64,000 nt of DNA, from positions 1,736,001 through 1,800,000 of the forward strand of contig NZ_CP036319.1 of NCBI RefSeq assembly GCF_007752935.1, in the 5' to 3' direction. Positions 24,667 through 33,800 of this stretch are shown here, in pieces (the first letter of the stretch is position 1; each line of letters begins with the position of its first letter). The position numbers were made by a program, and so were the translations under genes. The notes beneath the pieces were generated by a model. That model was given only the letters and a program-made list of their open reading frames with translations, did not search any database and had not been told where the DNA came from. The stretch is from Crateriforma conspicua. GTDB lineage: Bacteria > Planctomycetota > Planctomycetia > Pirellulales > Pirellulaceae.

Positions 24667-25698
24667 ATGAATTGGTTCCTGACTACTGGTGGGTTTCTGG
24701 TGACCTGCCTTGGCGTCTGGGAAACCTTCATGGCAGTTCTGCATCCTCGTGCGACGGTTGGCCCGATCACGAAAGGCATCAATCGTGGCTTTCACTTTTT
24801 AGTCCGAACGCGAATGTTCGCTCATCCGCGAGTTGTGGTTTACTGCGGACCGGCGTTGATAGCGACGCAGGTGTTGTGTTGGGCGACGCTACTGTTGCTT
24901 GGAGTCAGCCTGATCGTATGGCCTCAGCTCGGCACGGGCATCACGGCAACCGGACTGACACCGACGGATACGGATTTTGCAATCGCGGTGTATTACGCTG
25001 GTTTCACGATCACCACTCTGGGTGTGGGCGACTTGGTGCCGCGAACGCCAGCAATGCAGTTCTTGACAATCACCGCTGCCGGCTTGGGGTTCAGCTTCTT
25101 TACGCTCGTGTTGGCTTATGTCATTTCGGTCTATTCAACCCTGGCCCGTCGCAACCAGTTTGCCAACGAAATTGAGTATCGCACCGGACGAACGGGCGAC
25201 AGCTTTGGCTATTTGCGAGCGTATCTGACCGGGAACGATCCTTCGTTAGTCAACCAAGACCTATACACGATGTCGTCGAACATGGCGGACTTGTTGGAGT
25301 CGCATCATTTCTATCCGGTCCTGCATTACTTTCGATTTAGCGAACCGCGGTATGCAATGAGCCGAATGCTGAGATTCTGCCTGGAGGTATCTTCGATGAT
25401 GCGAGCGGTGCGGCAAGTCGATGCGGCCAAGCTCCCCGCCAGCTCCGAGGCTGTTGATCGGCTTTGGCACGCTAGCATGCAGATGCTGGAGGAGACCAAA
25501 CGGCATTTCGTGATCTGTCACTCGACGCATGACGCGCCCGACCCACGGTTGGCGATCGAGATTTCACCGTTGATCGGCGACTCTGACGATTTATTGGACC
25601 AGCTAAAAGCTGCCTTTGTCGATCAGCAATCCGAGTGGCTTCACGACCTGAACGCGCTAGCCGTTTGCACCAGAAGCGAACCCCGAAAAGAATCCTGA
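24667..25698 (+). CDS. Two-pore-domain type K+ channel-like membrane protein
   Basis: 343 residues, starting 12 bases after csoR. The membrane part (about residues 1-160) has helices flanking a pore loop with TITTLGVGDLVP, a K+-selectivity filter variant (TVGYG in the classical form, here TLGVGD). The remaining 190 residues are cytoplasmic and helical, ending in a charged tail; no RCK domain is seen. Co-transcription with csoR is unusual, and may compensate membrane potential changes during copper stress, though this is a guess. The filter departs from the consensus Tyr, so selectivity is uncertain. Confidence 0.7.
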   Translation: MNWFLTTGGFLVTCLGVWETFMAVLHPRATVGPITKGINRGFHFLVRTRMFAHPRVVVYCGPALIATQVLCWATLLLLGVSLIVWPQLGTGITATGLTPTDTDFAIAVYYAGFTITTLGVGDLVPRTPAMQFLTITAAGLGFSFFTLVLAYVISVYSTLARRNQFANEIEYRTGRTGDSFGYLRAYLTGNDPSLVNQDLYTMSSNMADLLESHHFYPVLHYFRFSEPRYAMSRMLRFCLEVSSMMRAVRQVDAAKLPASSEAVDRLWHASMQMLEETKRHFVICHSTHDAPDPRLAIEISPLIGDSDDLLDQLKAAFVDQQSEWLHDLNALAVCTRSEPRKES

Positions 25699-25806
25699 AA
25701 TCTTTTCACGAAGTCGTGAAGAAGCGTCGGGGCCGTGCATCCAAAGAGCATCAAAGAAGAGATTCCCTCAGTGGGAGTCCTCTGAAAGCTCTTGGAACTG
25801 TCCGCC

Positions 25807-26187
25807 ATGAACCGTCGTCACACCAATGCTGCCACTCGATTGTTTGCTGCTTTTGCAGTGATCGCGGTGCTGTTGGCGTCCTCACCGGCCGCCCGAGCAG
25901 GATCAAACGACGCGAAGCCTTGCCTTCATGCGTGCTGCCAACCGCAGCATGTCGGGCACGGCTGCTGTGACAGTGATCCTTTGCACGAATGTCCCGCGAT
26001 GGCTTCGTGTGAATTAACGGTTTGGCTGCCGCCGAGAACTTCCACCAACGATCTGACGCCTCGCGGTTTGGACCGCAGTGACTTCTTACGGATTGACTGG
26101 AGGACGGAGTCGGTCGCACTCGTGCGGTCGGTCTCGTTGGTTCATCCTAGCTCTCTGATTGATTGGCACATTCGTCTTCAGATTTAG
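25807..26187 (+). CDS. Small secreted Cys-rich protein
   Basis: 126 residues from the ATG at 25807; the TTG five codons earlier is less likely. A signal peptide (LFAAFAVIAVLLASSPAARA) is followed by CLHACCQPQHVGHGCC and HECPAMASC, giving seven Cys and several His in 35 residues. The C-terminus (SLVHPSSLIDWHIRLQI) resembles the ends of the proteins at 36757, 46080 and 59023, which all lie at the head of metal-efflux loci. It may bind Cu or Zn in the periplasm. A short dyad at 25705-25720 precedes the gene. Confidence 0.6.
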   Translation: MNRRHTNAATRLFAAFAVIAVLLASSPAARAGSNDAKPCLHACCQPQHVGHGCCDSDPLHECPAMASCELTVWLPPRTSTNDLTPRGLDRSDFLRIDWRTESVALVRSVSLVHPSSLIDWHIRLQI

Positions 26188-26301
26188 CAGTCGTCTCTGC
26201 TTCGACTTGCGAAGCCAGACCAAGTCAAAAATGAAGATGTCTCTGTTCCCCAATCGGTGCATGTCGATGTCGGCTGCGCCATCAATCCTGGAGTTTCCAA
26301 A

Positions 26302-26712
26302 ATGTTAGCGACTGTATTCCCTGCTGTTTTGTTTGCCGTTTCGCTGGTCCCTGCTGGTGATGTTGGCACCGCCGCATCGGCTGAGCCGACGTGTTGTGCC
26401 AAGCATGCATACTGCTGCACCGTCCAAGCGGCGTGCTGTGGAAAACAAGCGGAAACGACAGCAACCACTGACGAAGTGGCCGGCGCAACTTCTCAACCCA
26501 CCTGCTGTGCCAAGCGTGCCTATTGCTGTTCGGTAAACGCACGATGCTGTGGGAAGCACGCTGGAACGAACGCGGCAACCAGCGACATTGCCAGCTCGGC
26601 AGGTAAACCGACCTGTTGTGCAAAGCGAGCGTACTGCTGCAGCGTCGGTGCGGCCTGCTGCGGAAAAGGATCGGTAAGTGCAACGGAAGCAAAATTGGCT
26701 GAACTCAGCTAA
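26302..26712 (+). CDS. Secreted protein with three Cys-Cys repeats (CCAK..YCC..CCGK)
   Basis: 136 residues from the ATG at 26302 (GGAG just upstream). The signal peptide runs through VPAGDVGTAASA. Three repeats of 39-40 residues follow, each with PTCCAKxAYCCxVxAxCCGK, giving 18 Cys in nine adjacent pairs. Between the repeats are Thr/Ala/Ser-rich spacers. This arrangement suggests a metallothionein-like secreted metal trap, probably for Cu(I) or Zn; I do not recognise a named family. The DNA of the repeats is similar but not identical, indicating an old tandem duplication. A terminator follows at 26743. Confidence 0.65.
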   Translation: MLATVFPAVLFAVSLVPAGDVGTAASAEPTCCAKHAYCCTVQAACCGKQAETTATTDEVAGATSQPTCCAKRAYCCSVNARCCGKHAGTNAATSDIASSAGKPTCCAKRAYCCSVGAACCGKGSVSATEAKLAELS

Positions 26713-26742
26713 TCGCGTCTGATTCCGTTCGATCTCATATCG

Positions 26743-26775
26743 GCCGGACGAGCCTAAAAAACTCGCCCGGCTTTT
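26743..26775 (+). terminator. Rho-independent terminator
   Basis: GCCGGACGAG pairs with CTCGCCCGGC (one G-T pair) around a nine-base A-rich loop and is followed by TTTT. It ends the transcript of the Cys-repeat gene, 30 bases after its stop and before the phosphatase gene. Confidence 0.75.
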
Positions 26776-26793
26776 CTCTGTTAGGTTGCCGTG

Positions 26794-28242
26794 ATGGAAG
26801 CGTTCAAATACCGATGGCATCAGCTGCCGATCAGCCGGCAACTGCTTGTCCTCGTCAATGCGATTCTCTTTGGGTTTGTCGTTCTGTTTCTTCTCGTTGA
26901 CTACCGCGTGAGGATGGATCGGCATTTGAACGAGAAGCAGATCGCGTTGACCGAAGAAGCGAAAACGATGTACGAATCGCTGTTGGTCGCTGAACCTCAC
27001 GGCGGCGAGGCGATTCAAAATCTGGTCGACAACGTCTGCGCTCGAATGAATACTGACGATTCGCCCGGTCACCATATTGCTGCGGATTGGCGAGGGCTTC
27101 CGTACCAAGCTGTCTCGCATGGGCATGCTTCCGACGAAATGCTCCTGGCAATGCGGTCGGCTGCTGATTCAACCCTCTCCAGATCAAACGCTACCGGCGC
27201 GCTCGTTGTCGGGTCTTTCACTGGATCAGCGGGCACGGTCTACATTTCAGAGAAACGTTCAGCCGTTGTGGGCGCAACACGCCGCTCGTTGTTGATCCAA
27301 ATGTTCGGAGTCCTATTGCTGGGAGGGATTACTGCCTTCGTGGTCAGCGCGGTACTGCGGCAATTGATCGCCAAACCAATCCAAGGTTTCGTTTCGGCGC
27401 TGCGGAGTGTTGCCGCCGGAGACCTAAGCGTGATTGCACGTACGCGAAGCTGTCGAGAACTGAGTTATCTCGCCGATCAAATCAATTCGATGACCGAGGC
27501 TTTGGATCACGCTCAGCGCGACCATCGCGTTCACATGGAAAAGGCACGTCAAATTCAACAGAACTTACGACCGACGGTGAATGGATTGGTTGGAATCGAC
27601 GTCGCCGAATTGTTCGAGCCGGCCGACGATGTTGGCGGTGACTACTACGACGTGATTCCATTGTCTGATGGACAATATCTACTTTGCGTCGCGGATGTGT
27701 CGGGTCATGGAGTGCCGGCCGCGATGGCGGCGACATTGCTGAAGGCGTTTGTGTCGGAAGCGGCAAAGAAATCGTCCAGCCCTGCCCAGATTCTGACAGA
27801 TGTCAACGAGCGATACTGCGAGTACGTGATGATGGGACACTTTGCGACGATGACGCTACTGGTCGTTGACCCAAAAAGGCGACAACTGACCTACGCCAAT
27901 GCAGGCCATGAATTTCCGTTCTTGCAGATTGGACGCGAAACACCGGTGCGATTGAATGTGGGCGACCTGATCTTGGGCGTCGAAGAGGATACCCAATACA
28001 ACGAAGATACAATCCAGCTCGGTGATGCGGCCCGTTTAGTCATTGTTAGCGACGGAGTGACTGAAGCGTTTGACCCGAGTGAAGAACAGTACGGAACCGA
28101 GCGGATTGAGCAGTTGATGAACACGGTCAAACGCTGCAACGCTCGGGAACTGGTTGAAGCGTTTGAGTCGTCCATCGAAACGTTCCGCAAGGGGCGCAAG
28201 GCCTTCGATGACACCACGCTGTTGGTGGCTCAGTTAACTTGA
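26794..28242 (+). CDS. HAMP-PP2C (RsbU/SpoIIE-type) sensor phosphatase
   Basis: 482 residues from the ATG at 26794 (a GTG one codon earlier is also possible). Two membrane helices (about residues 19-40 and 168-192) enclose a small periplasmic sensor, then a HAMP domain (about 193-245), a linker coiled coil and a PP2C phosphatase (about 265-482). Catalytic acid motifs are seen: DVGGDYYDV, VADVSGHGVPAAMAA, SDGVTEAFD and FDDTTLLV. Such enzymes dephosphorylate anti-anti-sigma factors in partner-switching. Neither an anti-sigma nor an antagonist gene is near, so its target is elsewhere. Its end overlaps the convergent acetyltransferase by nine bases. Confidence 0.8.
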   Translation: MEAFKYRWHQLPISRQLLVLVNAILFGFVVLFLLVDYRVRMDRHLNEKQIALTEEAKTMYESLLVAEPHGGEAIQNLVDNVCARMNTDDSPGHHIAADWRGLPYQAVSHGHASDEMLLAMRSAADSTLSRSNATGALVVGSFTGSAGTVYISEKRSAVVGATRRSLLIQMFGVLLLGGITAFVVSAVLRQLIAKPIQGFVSALRSVAAGDLSVIARTRSCRELSYLADQINSMTEALDHAQRDHRVHMEKARQIQQNLRPTVNGLVGIDVAELFEPADDVGGDYYDVIPLSDGQYLLCVADVSGHGVPAAMAATLLKAFVSEAAKKSSSPAQILTDVNERYCEYVMMGHFATMTLLVVDPKRRQLTYANAGHEFPFLQIGRETPVRLNVGDLILGVEEDTQYNEDTIQLGDAARLVIVSDGVTEAFDPSEEQYGTERIEQLMNTVKRCNARELVEAFESSIETFRKGRKAFDDTTLLVAQLT

Positions 28243-28905
28243 ATGGGCTGCGGTATCGTCGCCGAGATATCGTCCGATTGTGAATCCAACATCTTTTGAA
28301 AGCGTCGGGTAGGTTGATCGACTGAGTGGTCCGATGCGAAAGAACGATGCTTGGCCGACTTTTTGGAATTGCATTCGCTCGACCGCTCGCAGGGCGTTGT
28401 GGTTCGATCCTTCGGTCGTCAGCACCAGGTGTCGGATGCCGTCGCGTTGCAATTCGTCGGCCATCCTGCTCAAGATCGCCGCGTACAGTCGTCGTCCTCG
28501 GTAGGCAGGAAGCACCAAGACTTGGAATACGAAAGCGGCTTCGTCGGAGAGTTGGATTGGCAGACCAGTTTCGGGCTTGCCGTCGTGGTTCATTTCACCG
28601 GGTATGTTTCCAAAGGCGACCCAAGCGAACCCGGCGAGCGAATCGGCTTGAAAGGCTGCAATGCATTTGGCTGCGCCGGCGTCCAGCATTTCCAAGTCCC
28701 GCTCTGGGATTGCGTAATCCAACTCGGATGCGTGTTCTCGTAGCCGTTTGGATGAACACGAACCAATCGTGTAGCTGTCAGGCGTCGGCGTTCGCGGCAT
28801 CGTGTCGATCGGCGACTGATAGAAGTGACTGACGTTCGCGATCGCAAAACGACGGACCACTCGATACGCCAACCAACGTATCGAGCGTGTAGATTGAGAC
28901 TTCAT
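28234..28905 (-). CDS. GNAT-family N-acetyltransferase
   Basis: 223 residues from the ATG at 28905; the frame is open further upstream to 29031, but that would overlap the neighbour and lacks a site. The acetyl-CoA binding motif is VLPAYRGRRLYAAILSRM, followed by HLVLTTEGSNHNALRAVERM and QFQKVGQASFF, typical GNAT motifs A and B. An N-terminal extension rich in Arg (about 25 residues) has no signal peptide character. The substrate cannot be predicted. It lies between the phosphatase and a lipoprotein gene and is probably not part of the metal system. Confidence 0.75.
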   Translation of the reverse strand: MKSQSTRSIRWLAYRVVRRFAIANVSHFYQSPIDTMPRTPTPDSYTIGSCSSKRLREHASELDYAIPERDLEMLDAGAAKCIAAFQADSLAGFAWVAFGNIPGEMNHDGKPETGLPIQLSDEAAFVFQVLVLPAYRGRRLYAAILSRMADELQRDGIRHLVLTTEGSNHNALRAVERMQFQKVGQASFFRIGPLSRSTYPTLSKDVGFTIGRYLGDDTAAHSS

Positions 28906-28924
28906 GGTAGAACGTGCTCCTGCG

Positions 28925-29200
28925 TTAGTGGCAACAGCTTTCGCCGCCTGATGAGGGACGCTGCGAAACTGAAGTGGGAGCGGTTGTGAACGAATTTGCT
29001 GCGGGCGGTTGATAGTCGGTGTCGAAATCAACCCTCGTGTCGTATTGAATGTTGGCGGCAGCTTGCTCGGCGTATTGCTGAGCGGTCATTGCCGGTTCGT
29101 CTTTTCGATTGCCCAGCCAGGGCAGCGAACGGCATCCGGCGGATAGCGAGAGGGGCAAAACGAGCGCTGCGGTTGCGCAATATTTCCATAGCGATTTCAT
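28925..29200 (-). CDS. Small lipoprotein
   Basis: 91 residues from the ATG at 29200 (codon 11 of a longer open frame). A lipoprotein signal (LVLPLSLSAGC) gives a lipid-modified Cys at about residue 23. The mature chain is low-complexity (AQQYAEQAAANIQYDTRVDF) and ends in a Cys-Cys-His tail. No family is recognised. It precedes the acetyltransferase gene by only 19 bases, so the two may be co-transcribed. Confidence 0.55.
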   Translation of the reverse strand: MKSLWKYCATAALVLPLSLSAGCRSLPWLGNRKDEPAMTAQQYAEQAAANIQYDTRVDFDTDYQPPAANSFTTAPTSVSQRPSSGGESCCH

Positions 29201-29225
29201 GACGACGTCCTTGTCGTAAGTTGAA

Positions 29226-29291
29226 AACAAAAAGGCAGGGACGGCGTGGTGACGTCATCACTTGCGTGAATCAGCCGCGACACCGCCCCCG
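29226..29291 (-). terminator. Probable terminator of the four-repeat protein gene
   Basis: On the - strand a GC-rich imperfect stem (GGGGGCGGTGTCG paired with CCACGCCGTCCC) is followed by CCTTTTTG. It lies 44 bases after the stop of the four-repeat gene. A TGACGTCA palindrome sits in the loop region. Pairing is imperfect, so the call is tentative. Confidence 0.35.
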
Positions 29292-29334
29292 CGTGAGTCA
29301 GATCGAAAGCGAGCAGTTCTCGCTCCCGAGTTGA

Positions 29335-30714
29335 TTAACGAATCAATGGAGCATCAACTCCTTGAGACTTCAGAACAGCCAACCACTTTTGCGGCTCGGC
29401 CGCAATCTTCTTCGCGCATCCAGGGCAACAGATATAGATCGCCTTTCCATCCGCATTGACTTTGTATGGCCCACCCATCGCATCAAGCGGTTCGTCCATC
29501 ACAGGACATTTCTTTTGTGCGGCAATGAACGGCGCATCGGCAGAAACGACCTTGAAGATGCCTTCCCGAACTTGTTCGGTACCTGCGGGAACGGACGCTT
29601 GATTACCGCTGCCGTAAACCATTGCCAAATACTTCGCTGGCTCTGCCTGAATCTTCTTGATGCATCCTTTGCAGCACAGATAGATCGGCTTATCGCCGAC
29701 CATCACCTTGATCGGTATACCCATGCCACCAAGTGGTTCATCCATGACGGGGCAGGTCTTCTGGGCCGCAATGGCCGCTGCGTCGGCTTGGGTTGAGGTC
29801 GAGACAGTGATCTTTGCCGTCGTCGTGGCAGCAGGCTGGGCACTGGCTTGCGTGCCGTTGCCATAAACCATCGCCAAATACTTCGCGGGCTCGGCCTGAA
29901 TCTTCTTGATGCATCCCTTACAGCACAGATAGATCGGCTTGTCACCAACCATCACCTTGATCGGTGTCCCCATGCCGCCGAGCGGTTCGTCCATGACGGG
30001 GCAAACCTTCTGGGCGGCAATGGCTGCTGCATCAGCTTGGGTCGCTGTGGTGACCGTGATCTGCGGGCGACCGGCGGCATACTTAGCCGGGTCCGACTTG
30101 ACCGCGCCCACACAGCCTGCACAGCAAACGTAGAGCTTCTGTCCGTTGACATCGACGGCGACGGGATCACCCATGCTGCCGAGCGGTTTGCCGCTGACGG
30201 GACAGATCTTTTGTCGTGCGATCGCCGCGGCTGCCAGTTGTTGCTCGCTGGCCGGAACGGTGGCGACTTCGTTGAAAGAGATTGTGCTGGCCGCAATACC
30301 GACCAATTGCACATCGACGTCAATCTGTCGACCAGCGATTTGCGACAAGTTCACAGGAGCAGTCAACGCTCCTTTGCCATCGGGTAACAGGTCGTAGCGA
30401 TAGCGTTTCGCATTGCCTTCGACTCGTACCGAAACGGCACCGCGTCCCCGGTCAACCGAAACCGGCTGACCAGCGCGGTCATAGACGAACATTTGCAGCC
30501 CGCCTTGTGAAACAATCGTTTCGATTTGCAGGTTGCCGGTTTGTTTCAAACTGCCGCCATGCGGCCCTGCTTGCGTCGCTTCGCGAGCCTGCGTCATGCC
30601 GGGCATCACGTGGTTGTGCCCAGCGTGATTGTGCTGCGATTGAATCGTCTGCCCAAACACGCCCGATGTGGACATCGCGAGTGAGAAAGCGGTGATGATG
30701 AGTGTTCGTTTCAT
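29335..30714 (-). CDS. Secreted protein with four CPVM-CCxGC metal-binding repeats
   Basis: 459 residues. A signal peptide ends at VFGQ (about residue 21) and a His/Met-rich stretch follows (HNHAGHNHVMPGM). An N-terminal beta domain of about 130 residues has DLLPDGKGALT and a QIETIVSQGG strand. Four repeats follow, each with CPV(S/M)xxPLxxMGxP, a KxIYLCC or similar, GC and a K(I/V)xxEPxKY helix. The repeats are related to TRASH/YHS-like metal domains. Repeats 2 and 3 are nearly identical in DNA (about 29,600-29,780 and 29,840-30,020), so a recent duplication or conversion is likely. It is the last gene of the CusBA locus, and may hand copper to the pump. Confidence 0.7.
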   Translation of the reverse strand: MKRTLIITAFSLAMSTSGVFGQTIQSQHNHAGHNHVMPGMTQAREATQAGPHGGSLKQTGNLQIETIVSQGGLQMFVYDRAGQPVSVDRGRGAVSVRVEGNAKRYRYDLLPDGKGALTAPVNLSQIAGRQIDVDVQLVGIAASTISFNEVATVPASEQQLAAAAIARQKICPVSGKPLGSMGDPVAVDVNGQKLYVCCAGCVGAVKSDPAKYAAGRPQITVTTATQADAAAIAAQKVCPVMDEPLGGMGTPIKVMVGDKPIYLCCKGCIKKIQAEPAKYLAMVYGNGTQASAQPAATTTAKITVSTSTQADAAAIAAQKTCPVMDEPLGGMGIPIKVMVGDKPIYLCCKGCIKKIQAEPAKYLAMVYGSGNQASVPAGTEQVREGIFKVVSADAPFIAAQKKCPVMDEPLDAMGGPYKVNADGKAIYICCPGCAKKIAAEPQKWLAVLKSQGVDAPLIR

Positions 30715-30828
30715 GGGAGAACTCCGTTGTAAAGTTTCAGGACACCGTCCGTTGGGTCCGTCGATCTTGGTGAGGTTGATTGATTGGATGCCTGAGTCGT
30801 GAATTCCTTCACGGTCAAACGAAAAGTT

Positions 30829-33800
30829 TTATGCCGCTTTCATGAGTTCCTCCTCCGGCATCGCTTCGGTGCCTTCCCAAAGCTCGTCTTGAAATCCGAA
30901 ACGCATTTTCAATTCCAGGTAGCCGCAATAGAGCGTCGGCACAATAAACGACGTGAACGGTTCAGCTAACATGCCACCGAACACGGGAATCGCCATCGCT
31001 CGGGCGACGTCAGCACCACGGCCTGTCGCAATTAACACTGGAATCAACGCGGCAAGCGTCGTCACCGTTGTCATCATGCAAGGTCGAATGCGTTTCAGTC
31101 CAGCTTCGTAGACTGTGTTGCGGATATCTTCGACCGTTTCGACTTTACGTTTCTTCAGCAGTTGATGGATGTAGGTCGCCATCACCACGCCATCGTCGAC
31201 GGCTAGTCCGAACAACGCGATGAAGCCAACCCATACTGCCGTATTGAGTTCGACGCCCATCGTTGCCACTGCAATCATGCCACCAGCGAAGGCGACGGGG
31301 ATACCGGAGAACACGGCCAACGAAATCGAGAGGTTTCGGAACTCCATGTAAAGCAACATCAGATTGATGCAGATCACCATCGGAATGATCCACATCAAAC
31401 GCCTGTTGGCTTCGATCTGATTTCGGAAGCTACCAACGGCCTCGAGAGAGTATCCCGCTGGCAGCGATAACCGATTCGGGTCCGACGGAGGCAGCGACTG
31501 AGCCTCGCGGAGCTGTTCTTCGATCGCGGAGACGGATTCCAAATCGCCCTTGCTGCCATTGGTCATGAAAGAAACGTGAGCGACCAGTCGGCCATTCTCA
31601 CTGTTGATTGCACCCGGCCCCCAAGTCGTTTCCAGCGTCGCGAGTTCTTCGAGCGGTACGACCGCCCCCGAATGTGTGACGACGGGTAAGCGTTTCAGGC
31701 CGTCGATCTGTTCGCGGAGGTCGCGGTTGTAACGGAGCCGCACTGGATAACGCTCACGTCCTTCAACGGTCTTGATTAAATTCATCCCGCCGAGTGCGGT
31801 CTCGATGACTTGGTTCACCATCGACGAACTCATCCCGTACCGCGATGCCGCCTCACGATCGACGGTGAACTCGACGTAGGGTTTGCCAAGCACGATATCG
31901 GGATTGACGGTGCCGGCGTTGATCAGCGGCGACTTCTTCAGCTCAGCGGAGACATTCATGGCCGCGTCAGCCAACTCGTCGAGTTCGTTGCCGTAAACTC
32001 GAATGGCCATCGGTGCCTTGATGCCAGACTGCAACATCACGACTCGGCCCTCGATCGGTTGTAACGCCGACGCGGGCGTGACACCGGGCAACGTGGCGAC
32101 TCGGTTGATTTCGTCCCACACGTCGCGAGCCGTGACGCCTTCTCGCCACTCGCTTTCGGGTTTGAGCATCACATAGGTTTCGACCATCGCGGCCGGCGCG
32201 GGGTCGAGTGCCGATTCGACGCGACCGATCTTGCCAAGCACATCTTTGACTTCGGGAATCTGGCCGATCAAAACATCTTGCGTCTGCAACACTTGCATCG
32301 CTTGCGAGAAACTGGCTGCCGGGTACAGCGTCGGCATGTAGAACCAGCTTCCTTCGTCTAGGGCGATCCAGTCGTCGCTCTGCAACCCCGTAAAAACATG
32401 CTTGGCATCGACGTAGCCGGGAAAGTCATTCAGATCGGCACCGAACAAGTTGGCGAACTTTTCGACCGGACGGAGCACGGTTGGCATTCCGACGTAGGCA
32501 CCCACGCCGATGATCAACAGCATCAACGGAAACGAAAGCGCAACCGCTTTGTGGTTCAGGGCGTATCGCAATCGGGCTGCGTAAATCCAACGAACGAAGC
32601 GACTGGAAGGAATCTCTTCGATTGGCCGAATCCGCTCTCGCAGCAATTGCCAACCGGCAATGAATCCGATCACTGCGGCGACGGTGGTCACGATCCAGGT
32701 TTCCAAGCCGAATCGCTCTGCGAGTCGCGACCCCCAAAGGAAATGCGAAGCCACACCGAGAAGTCCGGCCAGCGAAACGCCAGCGAGCAAAGCCGCACTC
32801 TTGCGACGCACATTGCTTCGCAGCATCAAACGGCACAGTGCCGGCACAATCGTGACGGCGGTGATCATCGCCGCAGCAATCGCAAATGTCTTGGTGTAAG
32901 CCAGCGGAGAGAACAGCTTGTAATCGCGACCGGTCAAAAAGAAGACCGGCAAGAAACTGACAATGGTTGTCGCCACGGCGGTCACGACGGCCGGTGCGAC
33001 TTCAACCGTTGCCTCGTAGACGACTTCCGTGCGAGGTTGTTTGATCCGAGCCTCTTCGCTACCAGACTCCCAATCCGAAAGATGCTGGTAGATGTTCTCC
33101 GAAACAATGATCGCCATGTCGACCATCGTGCCGATCGCGATCGCGATCCCCGCCAGCGACATGATGTTCGCTCCGACGCCGACGAACCGCATCGCGATGA
33201 ACGACATCAGCACGGCTGCCGGCAAACAGATCGCGACAACGAAACTGCTGCGGATGTGCAATAGAAACAAGAGGATGATGATCGCCGTGATGATGATCTC
33301 GTCGCGTAACGCATGCGTCAGCGTCGCCATCGTCTCGTCGATCAGTCCGCTGCGATCGTAGACGCCATGAATGGTCACTCCTTGTAGCGATGGCGTTATC
33401 GCGGCGATCTTGGCTTTCACGCGGTCGATGACGACTCGAGGATTTTCGCCGTATCGCATCACGACCACGCCGCCAACTGCTTCGGCTCCGTTGTAATCCA
33501 ATGCACCGCGACGAAAATCAGGGCCAATCTGCACATTGGCAATGTCGCGGACGCGAACGGGAACTCCGTCACGCTGCATGATGACGGTGTCCTCGATGTC
33601 CTCAACCGCTTTGTCTTTGTCACCGCCAGAGCCGAGGAACCCCTTGCTGCGGACGATGAACTCCATGCCGGTCGTTTCGACTGTCTTAGCACCGACGTCC
33701 AAATTCGATCCCTTGATCGCCATCGCCAACTTGTCGAGCGATACGTTGTGAAAGCGAAGCTTGTCGGGATCGACTTCGATTTGATACTGGCGCACGTAAC

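Noticed and set aside
25699-25806. Riboswitch or attenuator
   Set aside because: Only one short dyad (25705-25720) is visible, without a T-run or conserved core.
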